A stretch of 64,000 nt of DNA from JALHUB01 sp963719465 (GCA_963719465.1 OY970386.1:248001-312000); one strand, 5' to 3'; positions 15,979 to 24,322 are shown, counted from the first letter of the stretch. Translations and numbers: made by a program. The notes: generated by a model not told the origin, from the sequence alone.

Positions 15979-17108
15979 TGCGTCGCCCTCTGGCGCTCTT
16001 GCGGGGTGACATTCACGGTCATCTGCTTGCCGTCGCGATCAAAAACGACGGGAATGGTCTGACCCGGCGTCAGGCGGCCGAGGGCGTTTATGAAGGGCAT
16101 GTCCTGGTTGACGTCGATGTCGCCCATTCGAAGGATTACGTCGCCCTGCTGGATGCCGGCATCGGCGGCGGGCGACCCGGCGGTGACGCTGACAACCGCG
16201 GCGCCGTGGTCGTCGGCGAAGCCGGCGAGAGCGCCGACCTGGGGCGTGAGGTCTTCGTGCGAGACGCCCAGGTAAGCGCGCGGGTAGCTGCCGCTGTCGA
16301 TGATGCTTTTGGCGATGGGGGCGGCGACGTTGCTGGAGATGGCAAAAGCAATGCCTTCGACGGCCTCGCCGCTGTCCGTGCTGCGAATCACGCTCGTGTT
16401 CAGGCCGACCAGCTCGCCTTCCGCGTTGAGGAGCGCGCCGCCGCTGTTGCCGTGGTTGACCGCGGCGTCGGTCTGAATCAGATCTTCCATGTAGACGCCC
16501 TGGCTCATCCAGCGACGGTGAAGGCCGCTGACGACGCCGGTCGTCACCGAGTCACGAAACTCGCTGAGGGCGCTGCCGATCGCGACGACTTCCTGTCCGG
16601 GCTTGAGAGCGTCGGAGTCGCCCCAGGGGAGCGCCTGAAGGCCATCGGCGTCGATCTTTATGACGGCGAGGTCCGTGAACGGGTCGTCGGAGCTGACGAG
16701 GGTGGCGGGAAACTCCCGGCCGTCGTAAAGGTCAACGGTCAGCTGGCCGGCGTTCTGCACGACGTGCTGGTTGGTGATGATGTAGCCGCGATCGTCGATG
16801 ATGACGCCCGAGCCGGAGGCGCTCTGGCCGGTCAGCAGGCTGGAGCCGCTCGCATCGGCGCCGAGGTTGTTGGTAATCGTCACGACCGAGGGCAGCGCTT
16901 TCTGGGCGGCGCTGGTGATAGCGGAGCTTTCATTCAGTGTCACGTACTGCTGCTCGACGGTGGATGCGGCTTCGGGGGCCGGCGCGGAATCGTTGTGGGA
17001 CACTTTCAGGGCAAGGACGGCTCCAGCCACGCCGCCGACGATTCCCGCGATGAGCACGAGAAAGAGGACCGGCAGCGCTTGCCGGGGGGGATGGCTGTCT
17101 TGCTCCAT
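15975..17108 (-). CDS. HtrA/DegP-family membrane-anchored serine protease with PDZ domain
   Basis: 377 residues. One N-terminal membrane anchor (~12-34), then a trypsin-like domain with the full triad: His in 'IITNQHVV', Asp in 'FTDLAVIKI', Ser in 'NHGNSGGALL'. A single C-terminal PDZ domain (~275-370) includes 'AYLGVSHEDL' and 'AADAGIQQGDVILRMGDIDV'. It acts outside the membrane in protein quality control or regulated proteolysis. It overlaps the GH18-like gene by 4 bases, so the two are coupled. A second HtrA-type gene, frameshifted, is at 47483. Confidence 0.93.
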   Translation of the reverse strand: MEQDSHPPRQALPVLFLVLIAGIVGGVAGAVLALKVSHNDSAPAPEAASTVEQQYVTLNESSAITSAAQKALPSVVTITNNLGADASGSSLLTGQSASGSGVIIDDRGYIITNQHVVQNAGQLTVDLYDGREFPATLVSSDDPFTDLAVIKIDADGLQALPWGDSDALKPGQEVVAIGSALSEFRDSVTTGVVSGLHRRWMSQGVYMEDLIQTDAAVNHGNSGGALLNAEGELVGLNTSVIRSTDSGEAVEGIAFAISSNVAAPIAKSIIDSGSYPRAYLGVSHEDLTPQVGALAGFADDHGAAVVSVTAGSPAADAGIQQGDVILRMGDIDVNQDMPFINALGRLTPGQTIPVVFDRDGKQMTVNVTPQERQRATQ

Positions 17109-17196
17109 GAAGACTCTCAGTGGTTGCGTTCAGGGCTGATCTCCGTCATTCTAGCACGACGCCTCTCCCTCCTCAACCATGGTTTCGCGGGAATGC

Positions 17197-17225
17197 TTTA
17201 CAAAGGGAACGGCTTCTCCTATAAT
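17197..17225 (+). promoter_or_regulatory. Strong sigma70 promoter of greA
   Basis: TTTACA (17197-17202), 17-base spacer, TATAAT (17220-17225): 5/6 and 6/6 with ideal spacing. Predicted start of transcription is about 17232, 76 bases before the greA ATG. Confidence 0.75.
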
Positions 17226-17252
17226 AATGGCCGACGCACAAGTGGCGACAAC

Positions 17253-17284
17253 GACTGAGGGCAATGCCTCTCAGTCTCTTTTTT
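17253..17284 (+). terminator. Intrinsic terminator in the greA leader (attenuator)
   Basis: GACTGAGGGC-AAT-GCCTCTCAGTC pairs in a 10-bp stem with one bulged T, followed by TCTTTTTT. It lies between the promoter and greA with no gene before it on this strand, so it should produce a ~50-nt leader RNA and reduce read-through into greA. Confidence 0.75.
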
Positions 17285-17307
17285 GAATCTATTCAGGAGC
17301 GCGAGAG

Positions 17308-17781
17308 ATGCCCGACAAGCCAGTTCCTTTGACGCGAGAAGGTCTGGCCAGGCTGGAAAAAGAGCTGGAGCACCTGCGAACGGTACGCCGGCAGGAGGTG
17401 GCGGAGCGCATCCATGCCGCCAAGGAGCTTGCCAGCACGCAGAACAACGCCGAGTACGAGGACGCCAAGAACGAGCAGGCGTTCGTCGAAGGGCGGATCT
17501 TGACGCTCGAGAAGATCATTCAGAACGCGGAGCTTATCAACGAGGAGGAGGCGCACCGCTCGAAGAAGGTGCAGCTAGGCTCTCACGTGACCGTGCTCAC
17601 CGCCAAGGGAACGAAGGAGACGTACACGATCGTCGGGAGCGCGGAGGCGGAGCCTAAGGAAGGGCGCATCAGCAACGAGTCGCCGGTCGGGCGAGCGCTT
17701 ATGGGGAAGGGCGTCGGCGACGCGGTCCACGTGGAGGCGCCGGCCGGCGCAATCCGGCTCACTATTACCGGCATATCTTAG
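17308..17781 (+). CDS. greA: Transcription elongation factor GreA
   Basis: 157 residues, normal length. The N-terminal coiled coil ('LTREGLARLEKELEHLRTVRRQEVAERI', tip 'ASTQNNAEYEDAKNEQAFVEGRI') keeps the acidic tip residues needed for transcript cleavage, and the C-terminal domain contains 'EGRISNESPVGRALMGKGVGD'. CAGGAG precedes the ATG. The upstream leader holds a strong promoter and an intrinsic terminator, suggesting attenuation. lysS follows after 78 bases, a common greA neighbour. Confidence 0.96.
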   Translation: MPDKPVPLTREGLARLEKELEHLRTVRRQEVAERIHAAKELASTQNNAEYEDAKNEQAFVEGRILTLEKIIQNAELINEEEAHRSKKVQLGSHVTVLTAKGTKETYTIVGSAEAEPKEGRISNESPVGRALMGKGVGDAVHVEAPAGAIRLTITGIS

Positions 17782-17859
17782 AGCGAGGTCGATCGTCGGA
17801 CGGGCGGGCGAGCCGGGAGCAAGGGCCGCCCGCTTCTTGATATACGGCTGGGGGAAGGC

Positions 17860-19347
17860 ATGGGCCTCAGGGACGAGCAGAGCTTCGAGCTGCGGCGAGA
17901 GAAGCTGGACCGGCTGCGGGTCCGGGGAATAGACCCGTATCCGCCGCGGTTCCATCGCACGCACACGGCCGAGGCGGCGTCCGAAGGGTTCCTGGCGTGG
18001 GAGAAGGCGGGCTCCGAGGGCGAGGCGCCCAGCGTCACCGTCGCCGGGCGAATGACGGCGCTGCGGGACATGGGGAAGGCGACCTTCATCGACCTGCACG
18101 ACGGCTCCGGCAAGATGCAGATCTATCTGAAGAGCAACGTCGTCGGCGAGAAGGCGTACGAGATGCTGCACGACCTCAACGTCGGCGATTTCGTCGGGGT
18201 GAGCGGGCGTCTCTTCCGCACGCGCGCCGGCGAGATAAGCGTCGAGGCGGCGGAGTACAGCCTGCTGGCGAAGTCGCTGCAGCCGTTGCCGGAGAAGTTT
18301 CACGGGCTGGTCGACACGGAGACCCGCTATCGCCAGCGCTACCTCGACCTCATCGCCAACGAGGACGTGCGGCGGCTGTTCGCGCTGCGAAGCGCCATCA
18401 TCGACGCGATCCGGCGGTTCATGGTCGGGCGCGGCTTCATGGAGGTGGAGACGCCGGTGCTGATGCCGGAGGCCGGCGGCGCGGCGGCGACTCCCTTCGT
18501 CACGCACCACGAGGCGCTGGACCGTGACCTGTATCTGCGAATCGCGATGGAGCTGCACCTGAAGCGGCTGATCGTCGGCGGGTACGACCGGGTCTTCGAG
18601 ATCGGGCGCGTCTTCCGCAACGAGGGGATTTCGACGAAGCACAACCCCGAGTTCACGATGATGGAGTCGTACGAGGCCTACGCCGACTACAACGACGTGG
18701 CGGCGATGGTCGAGGAGCTGGTGTCGTGGGTGGCGATGGAGGCGCTGGGAACGACGCAGGTCGCCTTCGAAGAGCAGACGATCGAGCTCAAGCCGCCCTG
18801 GCGAAGGCTAACGGTGCACGAGGCGCTAAAGCAGTACGCGCAGGTCGACCTGGAACACTACCGTCGCGACGAGGCCAGCCTGCGCGACCTGATCCGGCGC
18901 ATGGGCGTCGAGACGGCGCCGGACGCAAGCTGGGCGAAGCTGGTCGACGAGCTGCTGTCGGCGAAGGTCGAGCCGGAGCTCATCCAGCCGACGTTCCTGA
19001 TGGATTACCCGGCGCCGCTATCTCCCCTGGCGAAGCGCAAGCCGGACAACCCGGAGCTGGTGGAGCGCTTCGAGCCGTTCGCGGCCGGGCTGGAGATGGG
19101 CAACGCCTACACGGAGCTGAACGATCCGCTGGACCAGCGGCAGCGGCTTCTGGAGCAGGCGCGTCGGAAGGCGGCGGGCGAGAGCGAGGTGGAGATGCTG
19201 GACGAAGACTTCCTGCTGGCGCTGGAGCACGGGATGCCGCCGGCGGGGGGCCTGGGCATCGGCATCGACCGGCTGGTGATGCTGCTGAGCGGGCGTCGCT
19301 CAATCCGCGAGGTGATCCTCTTCCCGCAGCTTCGAACGAAGGAGTAG
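17860..19347 (+). CDS. lysS: Lysyl-tRNA synthetase (class II)
   Basis: Charges tRNA-Lys. 495 residues. N-terminal OB-fold anticodon domain with 'VTVAGRMTALRDMGKATFIDLHDGSGKMQIY' (~48-80), motif 2 'FEIGRVFRNEGISTKHNPEFTMMESYEAY' (~245-275) and motif 3 'PPAGGLGIGIDRLVMLLSGRRSIREVILFP' near the C-terminus. GGGGGAAGG precedes the ATG. The HAD gene starts 2 bases after its stop, so the two form an operon. Confidence 0.98.
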   Translation: MGLRDEQSFELRREKLDRLRVRGIDPYPPRFHRTHTAEAASEGFLAWEKAGSEGEAPSVTVAGRMTALRDMGKATFIDLHDGSGKMQIYLKSNVVGEKAYEMLHDLNVGDFVGVSGRLFRTRAGEISVEAAEYSLLAKSLQPLPEKFHGLVDTETRYRQRYLDLIANEDVRRLFALRSAIIDAIRRFMVGRGFMEVETPVLMPEAGGAAATPFVTHHEALDRDLYLRIAMELHLKRLIVGGYDRVFEIGRVFRNEGISTKHNPEFTMMESYEAYADYNDVAAMVEELVSWVAMEALGTTQVAFEEQTIELKPPWRRLTVHEALKQYAQVDLEHYRRDEASLRDLIRRMGVETAPDASWAKLVDELLSAKVEPELIQPTFLMDYPAPLSPLAKRKPDNPELVERFEPFAAGLEMGNAYTELNDPLDQRQRLLEQARRKAAGESEVEMLDEDFLLALEHGMPPAGGLGIGIDRLVMLLSGRRSIREVILFPQLRTKE

Positions 19348-19349
19348 CG

Positions 19350-19997
19350 GTGGGCGAATACAGGGCGGTCATCTTCGATATGGACGGCGTGCTCGCGGAT
19401 AGCGAGCCGCTTTATCATCAGGGCCTGAACGAGGTGCTGCGCGATTTCGGCCTGTCGATCACAGAGGAGCAGCACACGGCGCTGCTCGGCATGACGGTGC
19501 CGGCGACGTGGGACGCGATCTTCGAGTGGTACTCGCCCGACGCCAGCTACGACGAGTGCGTGGCCCGCTACGACAAAGCGATGGTGCGACTCCTCAGCCA
19601 GCCGCAGTCACCGCTGCCCGGCGTGCGCGAGCTGCTGTCGGAGCTGAAGCGTCGCGACGTACCGCGGGCGCTGGCGTCGTCGTCCTGGCCGAACTGGGTG
19701 GAGGCGCTGCTGAAATCGACCGGCCTCGACGGCAGCTTCAACGTCTGCGTGTCGAGCACGTCGGTCGAGAACGGGAAGCCGGCGCCGGACATCTTCCTCT
19801 ACACGGCAGCGAAGGTCGGGGTCGCGCCGGAGCAATGCGTGGTACTTGAGGACAGTCGCACGGGCATCCTGGCGGCGAAGGCGGCGGGAACGTACGCGAT
19901 CCAGGTGCGGGCGGCCTCGACAGCGCTGCCACCGCTGCCGGAGGCGGACCTGGTGCTGGAGAGAGTGTCGGATTTCCCGCTGTCGCTGGTGGAATAG
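19350..19997 (+). CDS. HAD-superfamily phosphatase/phosphomutase (beta-phosphoglucomutase-like)
   Basis: 215 residues with GTG start, GGAG 5 bases upstream, 2 bases after lysS. HAD motif I 'VIFDMDGVLADSEPLYHQ' has both catalytic Asp residues; motif II Ser is in 'ALASSSW', the Lys in 'NGKPAPDIFLYTA', and motif IV 'VVLEDSRTGILAAKAAG'. The helical cap between motifs I and II (~residues 18-85) is of the beta-phosphoglucomutase/phosphoglycolate phosphatase type. Substrate cannot be told from sequence. Confidence 0.92.
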   Translation: MGEYRAVIFDMDGVLADSEPLYHQGLNEVLRDFGLSITEEQHTALLGMTVPATWDAIFEWYSPDASYDECVARYDKAMVRLLSQPQSPLPGVRELLSELKRRDVPRALASSSWPNWVEALLKSTGLDGSFNVCVSSTSVENGKPAPDIFLYTAAKVGVAPEQCVVLEDSRTGILAAKAAGTYAIQVRAASTALPPLPEADLVLERVSDFPLSLVE

Positions 19998-20168
19998 AAC
20001 CCACATCTCTTCCCGATCCACGAAAGGACGCTTGCGGGAGGGCGGGTGGGAAGATCAGCATTTATGTTAAGCGAAGCGGCAGCGGCAGCTTGTGGATCCG
20101 TCCTGCCATTCCGTCTGACCGCCCGCCGCTCGACGGGGCAGGGGCTCGGCTGCTAGAATCGCCTCTTG

Positions 20169-20663
20169 ATGGAGAAGCACTTCACCGTTACCGGCTTCGT
20201 CGTCCGCGGCGACCGAACGCTTCTCCTGTGGCATCCGCTGCTCAAGATGTGGGTGCCACCCGGCGGCCACGTCGAGCCGAACGAAGACCCGCAGGAGGCG
20301 CTGTTGCGCGAGATCCGCGAGGAGACGGGCCTGGAGGCGCAACCCATCGTCGATGAACGGCGGCTGGGTGTGCCGTATCCGCAGGAGATAGCCGCGCCGG
20401 TGACGATACTCATCGAAGATAGCGCCGAGCCGGGACCGCCGCACAAGCACGTCGACCTCATATACTTCTGCAGCGCCGTCGGCGAGCCGCCGGAGCCGCG
20501 TCGCGACGAAAGCCACCTGACGTGGGTGGACGAGACGCAGCTACGGGAGAACGAGCCGCTGCCGGCCGGGGACGGCGTGAGCGCGGCGGTGCCGGAGGAC
20601 GTGCGCCTGCTGGCGTTGCGGGCAATCGAGGCAGCAAGAACGGAGTCCTGCCATGCCGGATAA
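20169..20663 (+). CDS. NUDIX hydrolase
   Basis: 164 residues. The Nudix box is complete: 'GGHVEPNEDPQEALLREIREETGLEA' fits GX5EX7REUXEEXGU. These enzymes hydrolyse nucleoside diphosphates linked to other groups. The N-terminal strand 'TVTGFVVRGDRTLLLWHPLLKMWVPP' is typical. An in-frame TTG directly precedes the ATG. The last 11 bases overlap the next gene. Substrate unknown. Confidence 0.93.
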   Translation: MEKHFTVTGFVVRGDRTLLLWHPLLKMWVPPGGHVEPNEDPQEALLREIREETGLEAQPIVDERRLGVPYPQEIAAPVTILIEDSAEPGPPHKHVDLIYFCSAVGEPPEPRRDESHLTWVDETQLRENEPLPAGDGVSAAVPEDVRLLALRAIEAARTESCHAG

Positions 20664-21384
20664 CGACGAAGACAAGGCACAGAAGCAGAAATCTCTTCGT
20701 GAATCTATGGGGGCGCTACGCTGGCTGTACGCGGTGGTTGCGGGCTTCGCGGTGACCGCAGCCGTCGAGAGGTGGGCCGTCGACGGCGAACAGGGCGCCG
20801 ACCTCCGCTTCAACGGTGACCTCCTCGCGCTGGTCGTCTTCACCCTCTTCGTCGTTAGGTTCTCCCACGGAACAATTCGGCACTTCCAGAGACTGTACGA
20901 CGAACGGCTTGCCGGCGATTGTCGTTCATACGAACCGCTGCTTGATTTCTTTGCCCTCTTCCTTGAGGCTATCCTATTCTTGTTGATGGCCTACAGTCTG
21001 CGCGATCACCTCCAGTTCGCCGTTCTCCTCTTCTCGGTGGTTGTGGTTGATAGCGTATGGATAGGCATTTCTCTCCTTAAACCCCAGACCAGCCGAACGC
21101 CCAAGAACTGGCTCCTGGCCAATTCGTTCTTCCTTGTTGCCATTCCCTTTTTCATCTGGGGTAGGGAAGACCTGCCGCTCCTCCCTGTGTTGGGAGTGTT
21201 GGCGGTTGTTCACACCTTTTCCGACTACGTGTTGCCGGACAATTGGGACTTCTACTTTCCTGGCGTTCCGGAGGCCCCGCCGGTTGCGTATGTTGCCGGA
21301 CACTTGAGAGGACACGGAATGTGGAAGAATGCTAACCAGCAATCCGTTAAGATGGCGGCGACAATCACCAGCCAGGGGCAATAA
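20653..21384 (+). CDS. Polytopic membrane protein of unknown function
   Basis: 243 residues with about six hydrophobic segments (~24-42, 55-70, 97-115, 118-138, 148-168, 170-190) and charged loops, e.g. 'RFSHGTIRHFQRLYDERLAGD'. No family recognised and no catalytic motif seen. Polar C-terminal tail of ~40 residues. Overlaps the NUDIX gene by 11 bases and ends 3 bases before serS, so it is inside a tight operon; its base composition is somewhat less GC-rich than its neighbours, which may indicate insertion into an older nudix-serS arrangement. Confidence 0.75.
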   Translation: MPDNDEDKAQKQKSLRESMGALRWLYAVVAGFAVTAAVERWAVDGEQGADLRFNGDLLALVVFTLFVVRFSHGTIRHFQRLYDERLAGDCRSYEPLLDFFALFLEAILFLLMAYSLRDHLQFAVLLFSVVVVDSVWIGISLLKPQTSRTPKNWLLANSFFLVAIPFFIWGREDLPLLPVLGVLAVVHTFSDYVLPDNWDFYFPGVPEAPPVAYVAGHLRGHGMWKNANQQSVKMAATITSQGQ

Positions 21385-21387
21385 GCG

Positions 21388-22668
21388 GTGCTGAGCCTGC
21401 AGTTCGTGCGCGAGAATGCGGAGGCCGTTCGCAAGGCGCTGCGAGACCGCGGCGAAGAGGCGTCGGTCCTCGACGAGATGCTGCGCCTGGACACGGAGCG
21501 CCGCGAAGTGCTGGTCGAGTCGGAGGCGCTGCGGGCGGAGCGCAACGAGCTGGGAAAGCGTATCGGCGCGGCGAAGGACGCGTCGGAGAGACAGAAGCTC
21601 ATCGAAGAGATGCGGGTCAAGTCGGAGCGAATTGACACGCTGGAACCGCGGCTGAAGGAGGCGGAGGAGCGAACGCGGGCGCTGCTCCTGGAGCTGCCGA
21701 ACATCCCGCATCCCGATACGCCTGTCGGAGCCGGCGAAGAGGAGAACGTCGTCGTTCGGACGGAGGAGCGGCGGCCGTTCGAGCTCGACTTCGAGCCGCG
21801 ACCGCACTGGGAGATCGGCGAGCGGCTGGGGATCATCGACTTCGAGCGGGGCGTGAAGCTTTCGGGCTCGCGGTTCTACGTGCTGAAGGGCGCGGGCGCG
21901 CGGCTGGAGCGGGCGCTGATCGCCTGGATGCTGGACCTGCACATCGAGCAGGGCTACAAGGAGGTCTATCCGCCGTTCGTCGTCAAGGAGGAGTGCCTCT
22001 GGGGCGCCGGCCAGTTGCCCAAGTTTCGCGATAACCTTTACCACGACGTCGAGGACGACCTGTGGCTGGTACCGACGGCGGAGGTGCCGATAACGAACCT
22101 GCACCGCGACGAAATTCTGGAGCCGGGCGAGTTGCCACTCCACTACGTCGCCTACACGCCGTGCTTCAGGCGCGAGAAGATGAGCGCCGGCCGCGACGTG
22201 CGGGGGATCAAGCGCGGTCATCAGTTTGACAAGGTGGAGATGTACAAGCTCTGCGCGTCGGAGGAGTCGGACGAGGAGCTGGAGCGGCTGCTGGGCGACG
22301 CGGAAGAGACGTGCCGCCGGCTGGGACTGGCGCACCGCGTCAAGCTGCTATGCACGGGAGACCTCGGCTTTTCCGCGACGAAGGCGTATGACGTGGAGGT
22401 GTGGGCGCCGGGCTGCGGCGAGTGGCTGGAGGTGAGCACGTGCTCCAACTGCGGCGACTTCCAGGCGCGTCGGGCGGGGCTTCGGTTTCGTCGAGAGCGG
22501 GGAGCGAAGGCGGAGTTCGTGCACACGCTGAACGGCTCCGGGCTCGGGCTGCCACGGACGCTGGCCGCGGTGCTCGAAAGCTATCAGCAGCGCGACGGGT
22601 CGGTCATCGTGCCGGGAGCGTTGCGGCCGTACGTGGGCGGCGCCGAGGTGATCGGGCCGGCGGGATAG
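21388..22668 (+). CDS. serS: Seryl-tRNA synthetase
   Basis: Charges tRNA-Ser; class II. 426 residues with GTG start. The N-terminal ~110 residues form the tRNA-binding long coiled coil ('ERNELGKRIGAAKDASERQKLIEEMRVKSERIDTLE'). The catalytic domain shows 'LPLHYVAYTPCFRREKMSAGRDVRGIKRGHQFDKVEMY' (motif 2) and 'NGSGLGLPRTLAAVLESYQQ' (motif 3). Two tRNA-Ser genes (TGA, GCT) are in this window. Complete. Confidence 0.98.
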   Translation: MLSLQFVRENAEAVRKALRDRGEEASVLDEMLRLDTERREVLVESEALRAERNELGKRIGAAKDASERQKLIEEMRVKSERIDTLEPRLKEAEERTRALLLELPNIPHPDTPVGAGEEENVVVRTEERRPFELDFEPRPHWEIGERLGIIDFERGVKLSGSRFYVLKGAGARLERALIAWMLDLHIEQGYKEVYPPFVVKEECLWGAGQLPKFRDNLYHDVEDDLWLVPTAEVPITNLHRDEILEPGELPLHYVAYTPCFRREKMSAGRDVRGIKRGHQFDKVEMYKLCASEESDEELERLLGDAEETCRRLGLAHRVKLLCTGDLGFSATKAYDVEVWAPGCGEWLEVSTCSNCGDFQARRAGLRFRRERGAKAEFVHTLNGSGLGLPRTLAAVLESYQQRDGSVIVPGALRPYVGGAEVIGPAG

Positions 22669-22671
22669 GCG

Positions 22672-22950
22672 CTATTTCGGCATGAACTGCTCGATGGTCA
22701 TCGCCGGCAGCGTCATCAACTGGAGCGTGCCGCGGGAGCCGAGTTCCACCGATATCTTGACGATGACGTCGTTGTTCGGCGCTTCGATGACGTTCACGAA
22801 GTCGTAAGGGCCGAGCGTCGCGTACTGGGCGAGGATCTTGCCGCCCATCGACTCGACTTCCTTGTTGACCTCTCGAATGCGCTCGGGGCGCGCTTTGATC
22901 GTCTTGCGACCCTCATCCGTGAGATTGCTGAGCATGATGTAGAGCGCCAT
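22672..22950 (-). CDS. GYD-domain protein
   Basis: 92 residues. 'MALYIMLSNLTDEGRKTIKARPERI' and 'TLGPYDFVNVIEAPNNDVIVKISVELGSRGTLQLMTLPAMTIEQF' match the GYD family, small ferredoxin-like-fold proteins with no established function (this protein has GPYD in place of GxYD). AAGGAG precedes this ATG; the longer frame to 23049 is not used. It converges on serS with a 3-base gap. Confidence 0.85.
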   Translation of the reverse strand: MALYIMLSNLTDEGRKTIKARPERIREVNKEVESMGGKILAQYATLGPYDFVNVIEAPNNDVIVKISVELGSRGTLQLMTLPAMTIEQFMPK

Positions 22951-23126
22951 CTGTCCTCTCCTTCCCTGGCTAGGTCTCGCGCTGCCTTCCCTCATCATAC
23001 GTTGCGACATCGAGCCGCTACAAGGCCCATGACGGTCGCTCCGTGCCAAGGTATTCTATACAGTTACTGGGCGGTCGTCGGGAATCGAAGCCGCGCTCCC
23101 GGCGGCTTGAGCGGCAGTGATAGAAC

Positions 23127-23155
23127 GAGAGGGACGGCGTCTGGCCGCCCCTCTC
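23127..23155. terminator. Terminator-like hairpin between convergent/adjacent genes
   Basis: GAGAGGG-A-CGGC...GCCG-C-CCCTCTC: 7 + 4 bp with one mismatch. It lies just after the stop of the minus-strand gene at 23175. U-tract weak (GTTCT on the minus strand). Confidence 0.45.
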
Positions 23156-23174
23156 TGGTATCGAAACGATGCCG

Positions 23175-23603
23175 CTAGCCGCTATGCTTGCTCTTTCGCC
23201 TCAGGCCGATCGCACCGGCGACCGCAAAGGCGCCGAGGGCGCCGCCGAGGGCCGCGGGCAGGACCGGAAAGCTTCCACCGCCGCTCGAGCCGCTGCCCGT
23301 GACGGGAGCGCTCAACTGCGGGGCCGCGCCGCCAGACGGTGTGGCCGTGGGCCGGACGACCGGCCTTGGGGTGGCGGTCGGCGGGACGGCCGTGCTCGTT
23401 GGGCTGGGCGTCTGAGTGGGGTTGCGATGATGGACAGTGGGAGTCGCCCGAGGGGTTGGGCTGAATTCGAAGCTGGAGTTCACTGCGGCGACAGACGACG
23501 GCGCAGGCCTGATGAGCAGCATCGCCGTTACAACGATTGCGGCGAGTACCGGCAGTGCCAGCAGGAAGATTCCTCTCGAACTCGTGGGGATGAGTTTGCT
23601 CAT
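23175..23603 (-). CDS. Small surface protein with Thr/Pro-rich linker and C-terminal membrane anchor
   Basis: 142 residues. N-terminal membrane segment/signal (~9-28), a long Pro/Thr-rich stalk ('PTVHHRNPTQTPSPTSTAVPPTATPRP'), a Gly/Ser stretch, then a hydrophobic segment and basic tail ('AFAVAGAIGLRRKSKHSG') like a cell-surface anchor without an LPXTG. The start at 23603 has AAAGGAG 8 bases upstream; an ATG at 23642 is less likely. Function unknown; it is exported and probably displayed. Confidence 0.65.
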   Translation of the reverse strand: MSKLIPTSSRGIFLLALPVLAAIVVTAMLLIRPAPSSVAAVNSSFEFSPTPRATPTVHHRNPTQTPSPTSTAVPPTATPRPVVRPTATPSGGAAPQLSAPVTGSGSSGGGSFPVLPAALGGALGAFAVAGAIGLRRKSKHSG

Positions 23604-23776
23604 GCGACGGTCTCCTTTCGTCGAGCGCGCGCCGCCCCTCATGAGCGGCCGTCGATAGCTCGTTCTTGCACTGGATTGGCCTCATCATAGAGGCTGTGCT
23701 CGGGAAGAGCAACAGCGAAAGCGCCTTATCTGTTCCCCTCTGCCTTTTCAGGGCGGCCTCGGCGCCTTTTCTTTGC

Positions 23777-23805
23777 TTGCTACAGTATTTTCTGAGATTT
23801 ATAAT
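23777..23805 (+). promoter_or_regulatory. Promoter upstream of the CsrA-like gene
   Basis: TTGCTA (23777-23782), 17-base spacer, TATAAT (23800-23805), in a local AT-rich island. A second TATAAT at 23823-23828 could be an alternative -10. The gene starts at 23899, giving a leader of 65-90 bases. Confidence 0.5.
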
Positions 23806-23898
23806 GTAATTGTCCTCTGGACTATAATAGAGTTGGCCGGGTGGGAGTCCGCTTGCCGGGCTATTCCACAAGGTTCAGCCAGAGGAAGAGGTGAAGTT

Positions 23899-24228
23899 GT
23901 GGGTAGGCTGATTCTAAGAAGGAGAACCGGCGAGGGTCTGTCTGTCGGCGATGATATCAACGTTCAGGTAGTCTCTGCGCACGGAAGCGGCCGAGAGGCC
24001 TGCGTTGTCAGATTCAAGATTGGCGAGGAGATAATTGTGGACGTGACCAAGGAAGGCCGCCACATCAAGTTCATGATTGAGGCGCCGGAGTCGCTGATTA
24101 TCCTGCGGGATGAGCTGACGCGACGCAGCGTCGAAGACACGAACAAGGTGCCGACGGAGCCGCATCCGGTCGAAGACCCGAACAGGGTGCCGGTGGAGCC
24201 GCGTCCGGTCCATCATCCAAGCCACTAG
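23899..24228 (+). CDS. Divergent CsrA-like RNA-binding protein with internal insertion
   Basis: 109 residues from the GTG. 'GRLILRRRTGEGLSVGDDINVQVV' matches the first two strands of CsrA (E. coli '[22 protein letters not shown]'), and 'HIKFMIEAPESLIILRDELTRR' matches the last part ('[21 protein letters not shown]'). Residues for RNA binding, the LxRR of strand 1 and the Arg of the last strand, are kept. Between them ~25 extra residues ('RFKIGEEIIVDVTKEGR') are inserted. The C-terminal 25 residues are two imperfect proline-rich repeats ('VEDTNKVPTEPHP', 'VEDPNRVPVEPRP'). CsrA homologues repress translation by covering GGA motifs; here the target is unknown. A terminator follows. Confidence 0.65.
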   Translation: MGRLILRRRTGEGLSVGDDINVQVVSAHGSGREACVVRFKIGEEIIVDVTKEGRHIKFMIEAPESLIILRDELTRRSVEDTNKVPTEPHPVEDPNRVPVEPRPVHHPSH

Positions 24229-24246
24229 AAGCCGATAGCGTTCCGC

Positions 24247-24278
24247 CAAATGCCCTCGCTCAACGACGGGGGCATTTG
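24247..24278 (+). terminator. Terminator of the CsrA-like gene
   Basis: CAAATGCCC...GGGCATTTG, 9-bp perfect stem with a 14-base loop that can pair further, followed by CTTATTCGTT. Lies 19 bases after the stop. Confidence 0.55.
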
Positions 24279-24286
24279 CTTATTCG

Positions 24287-24315
24287 TTGACCACGTTTTG
24301 GCGCTGGCCTATACT
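24287..24315 (+). promoter_or_regulatory. Promoter of tRNA-Ser(TGA)
   Basis: TTGACC (24287-24292), 17-base spacer, TATACT (24310-24315); predicted start of transcription coincides with the tRNA 5' end at 24323. Confidence 0.65.
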
Positions 24316-24322
24316 CACGGCC

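Noticed and set aside
20154..20159. TAGAAT as a -10 for the NUDIX gene
   Set aside because: No -35 at 16-18 bases and it would leave almost no leader; not supported.
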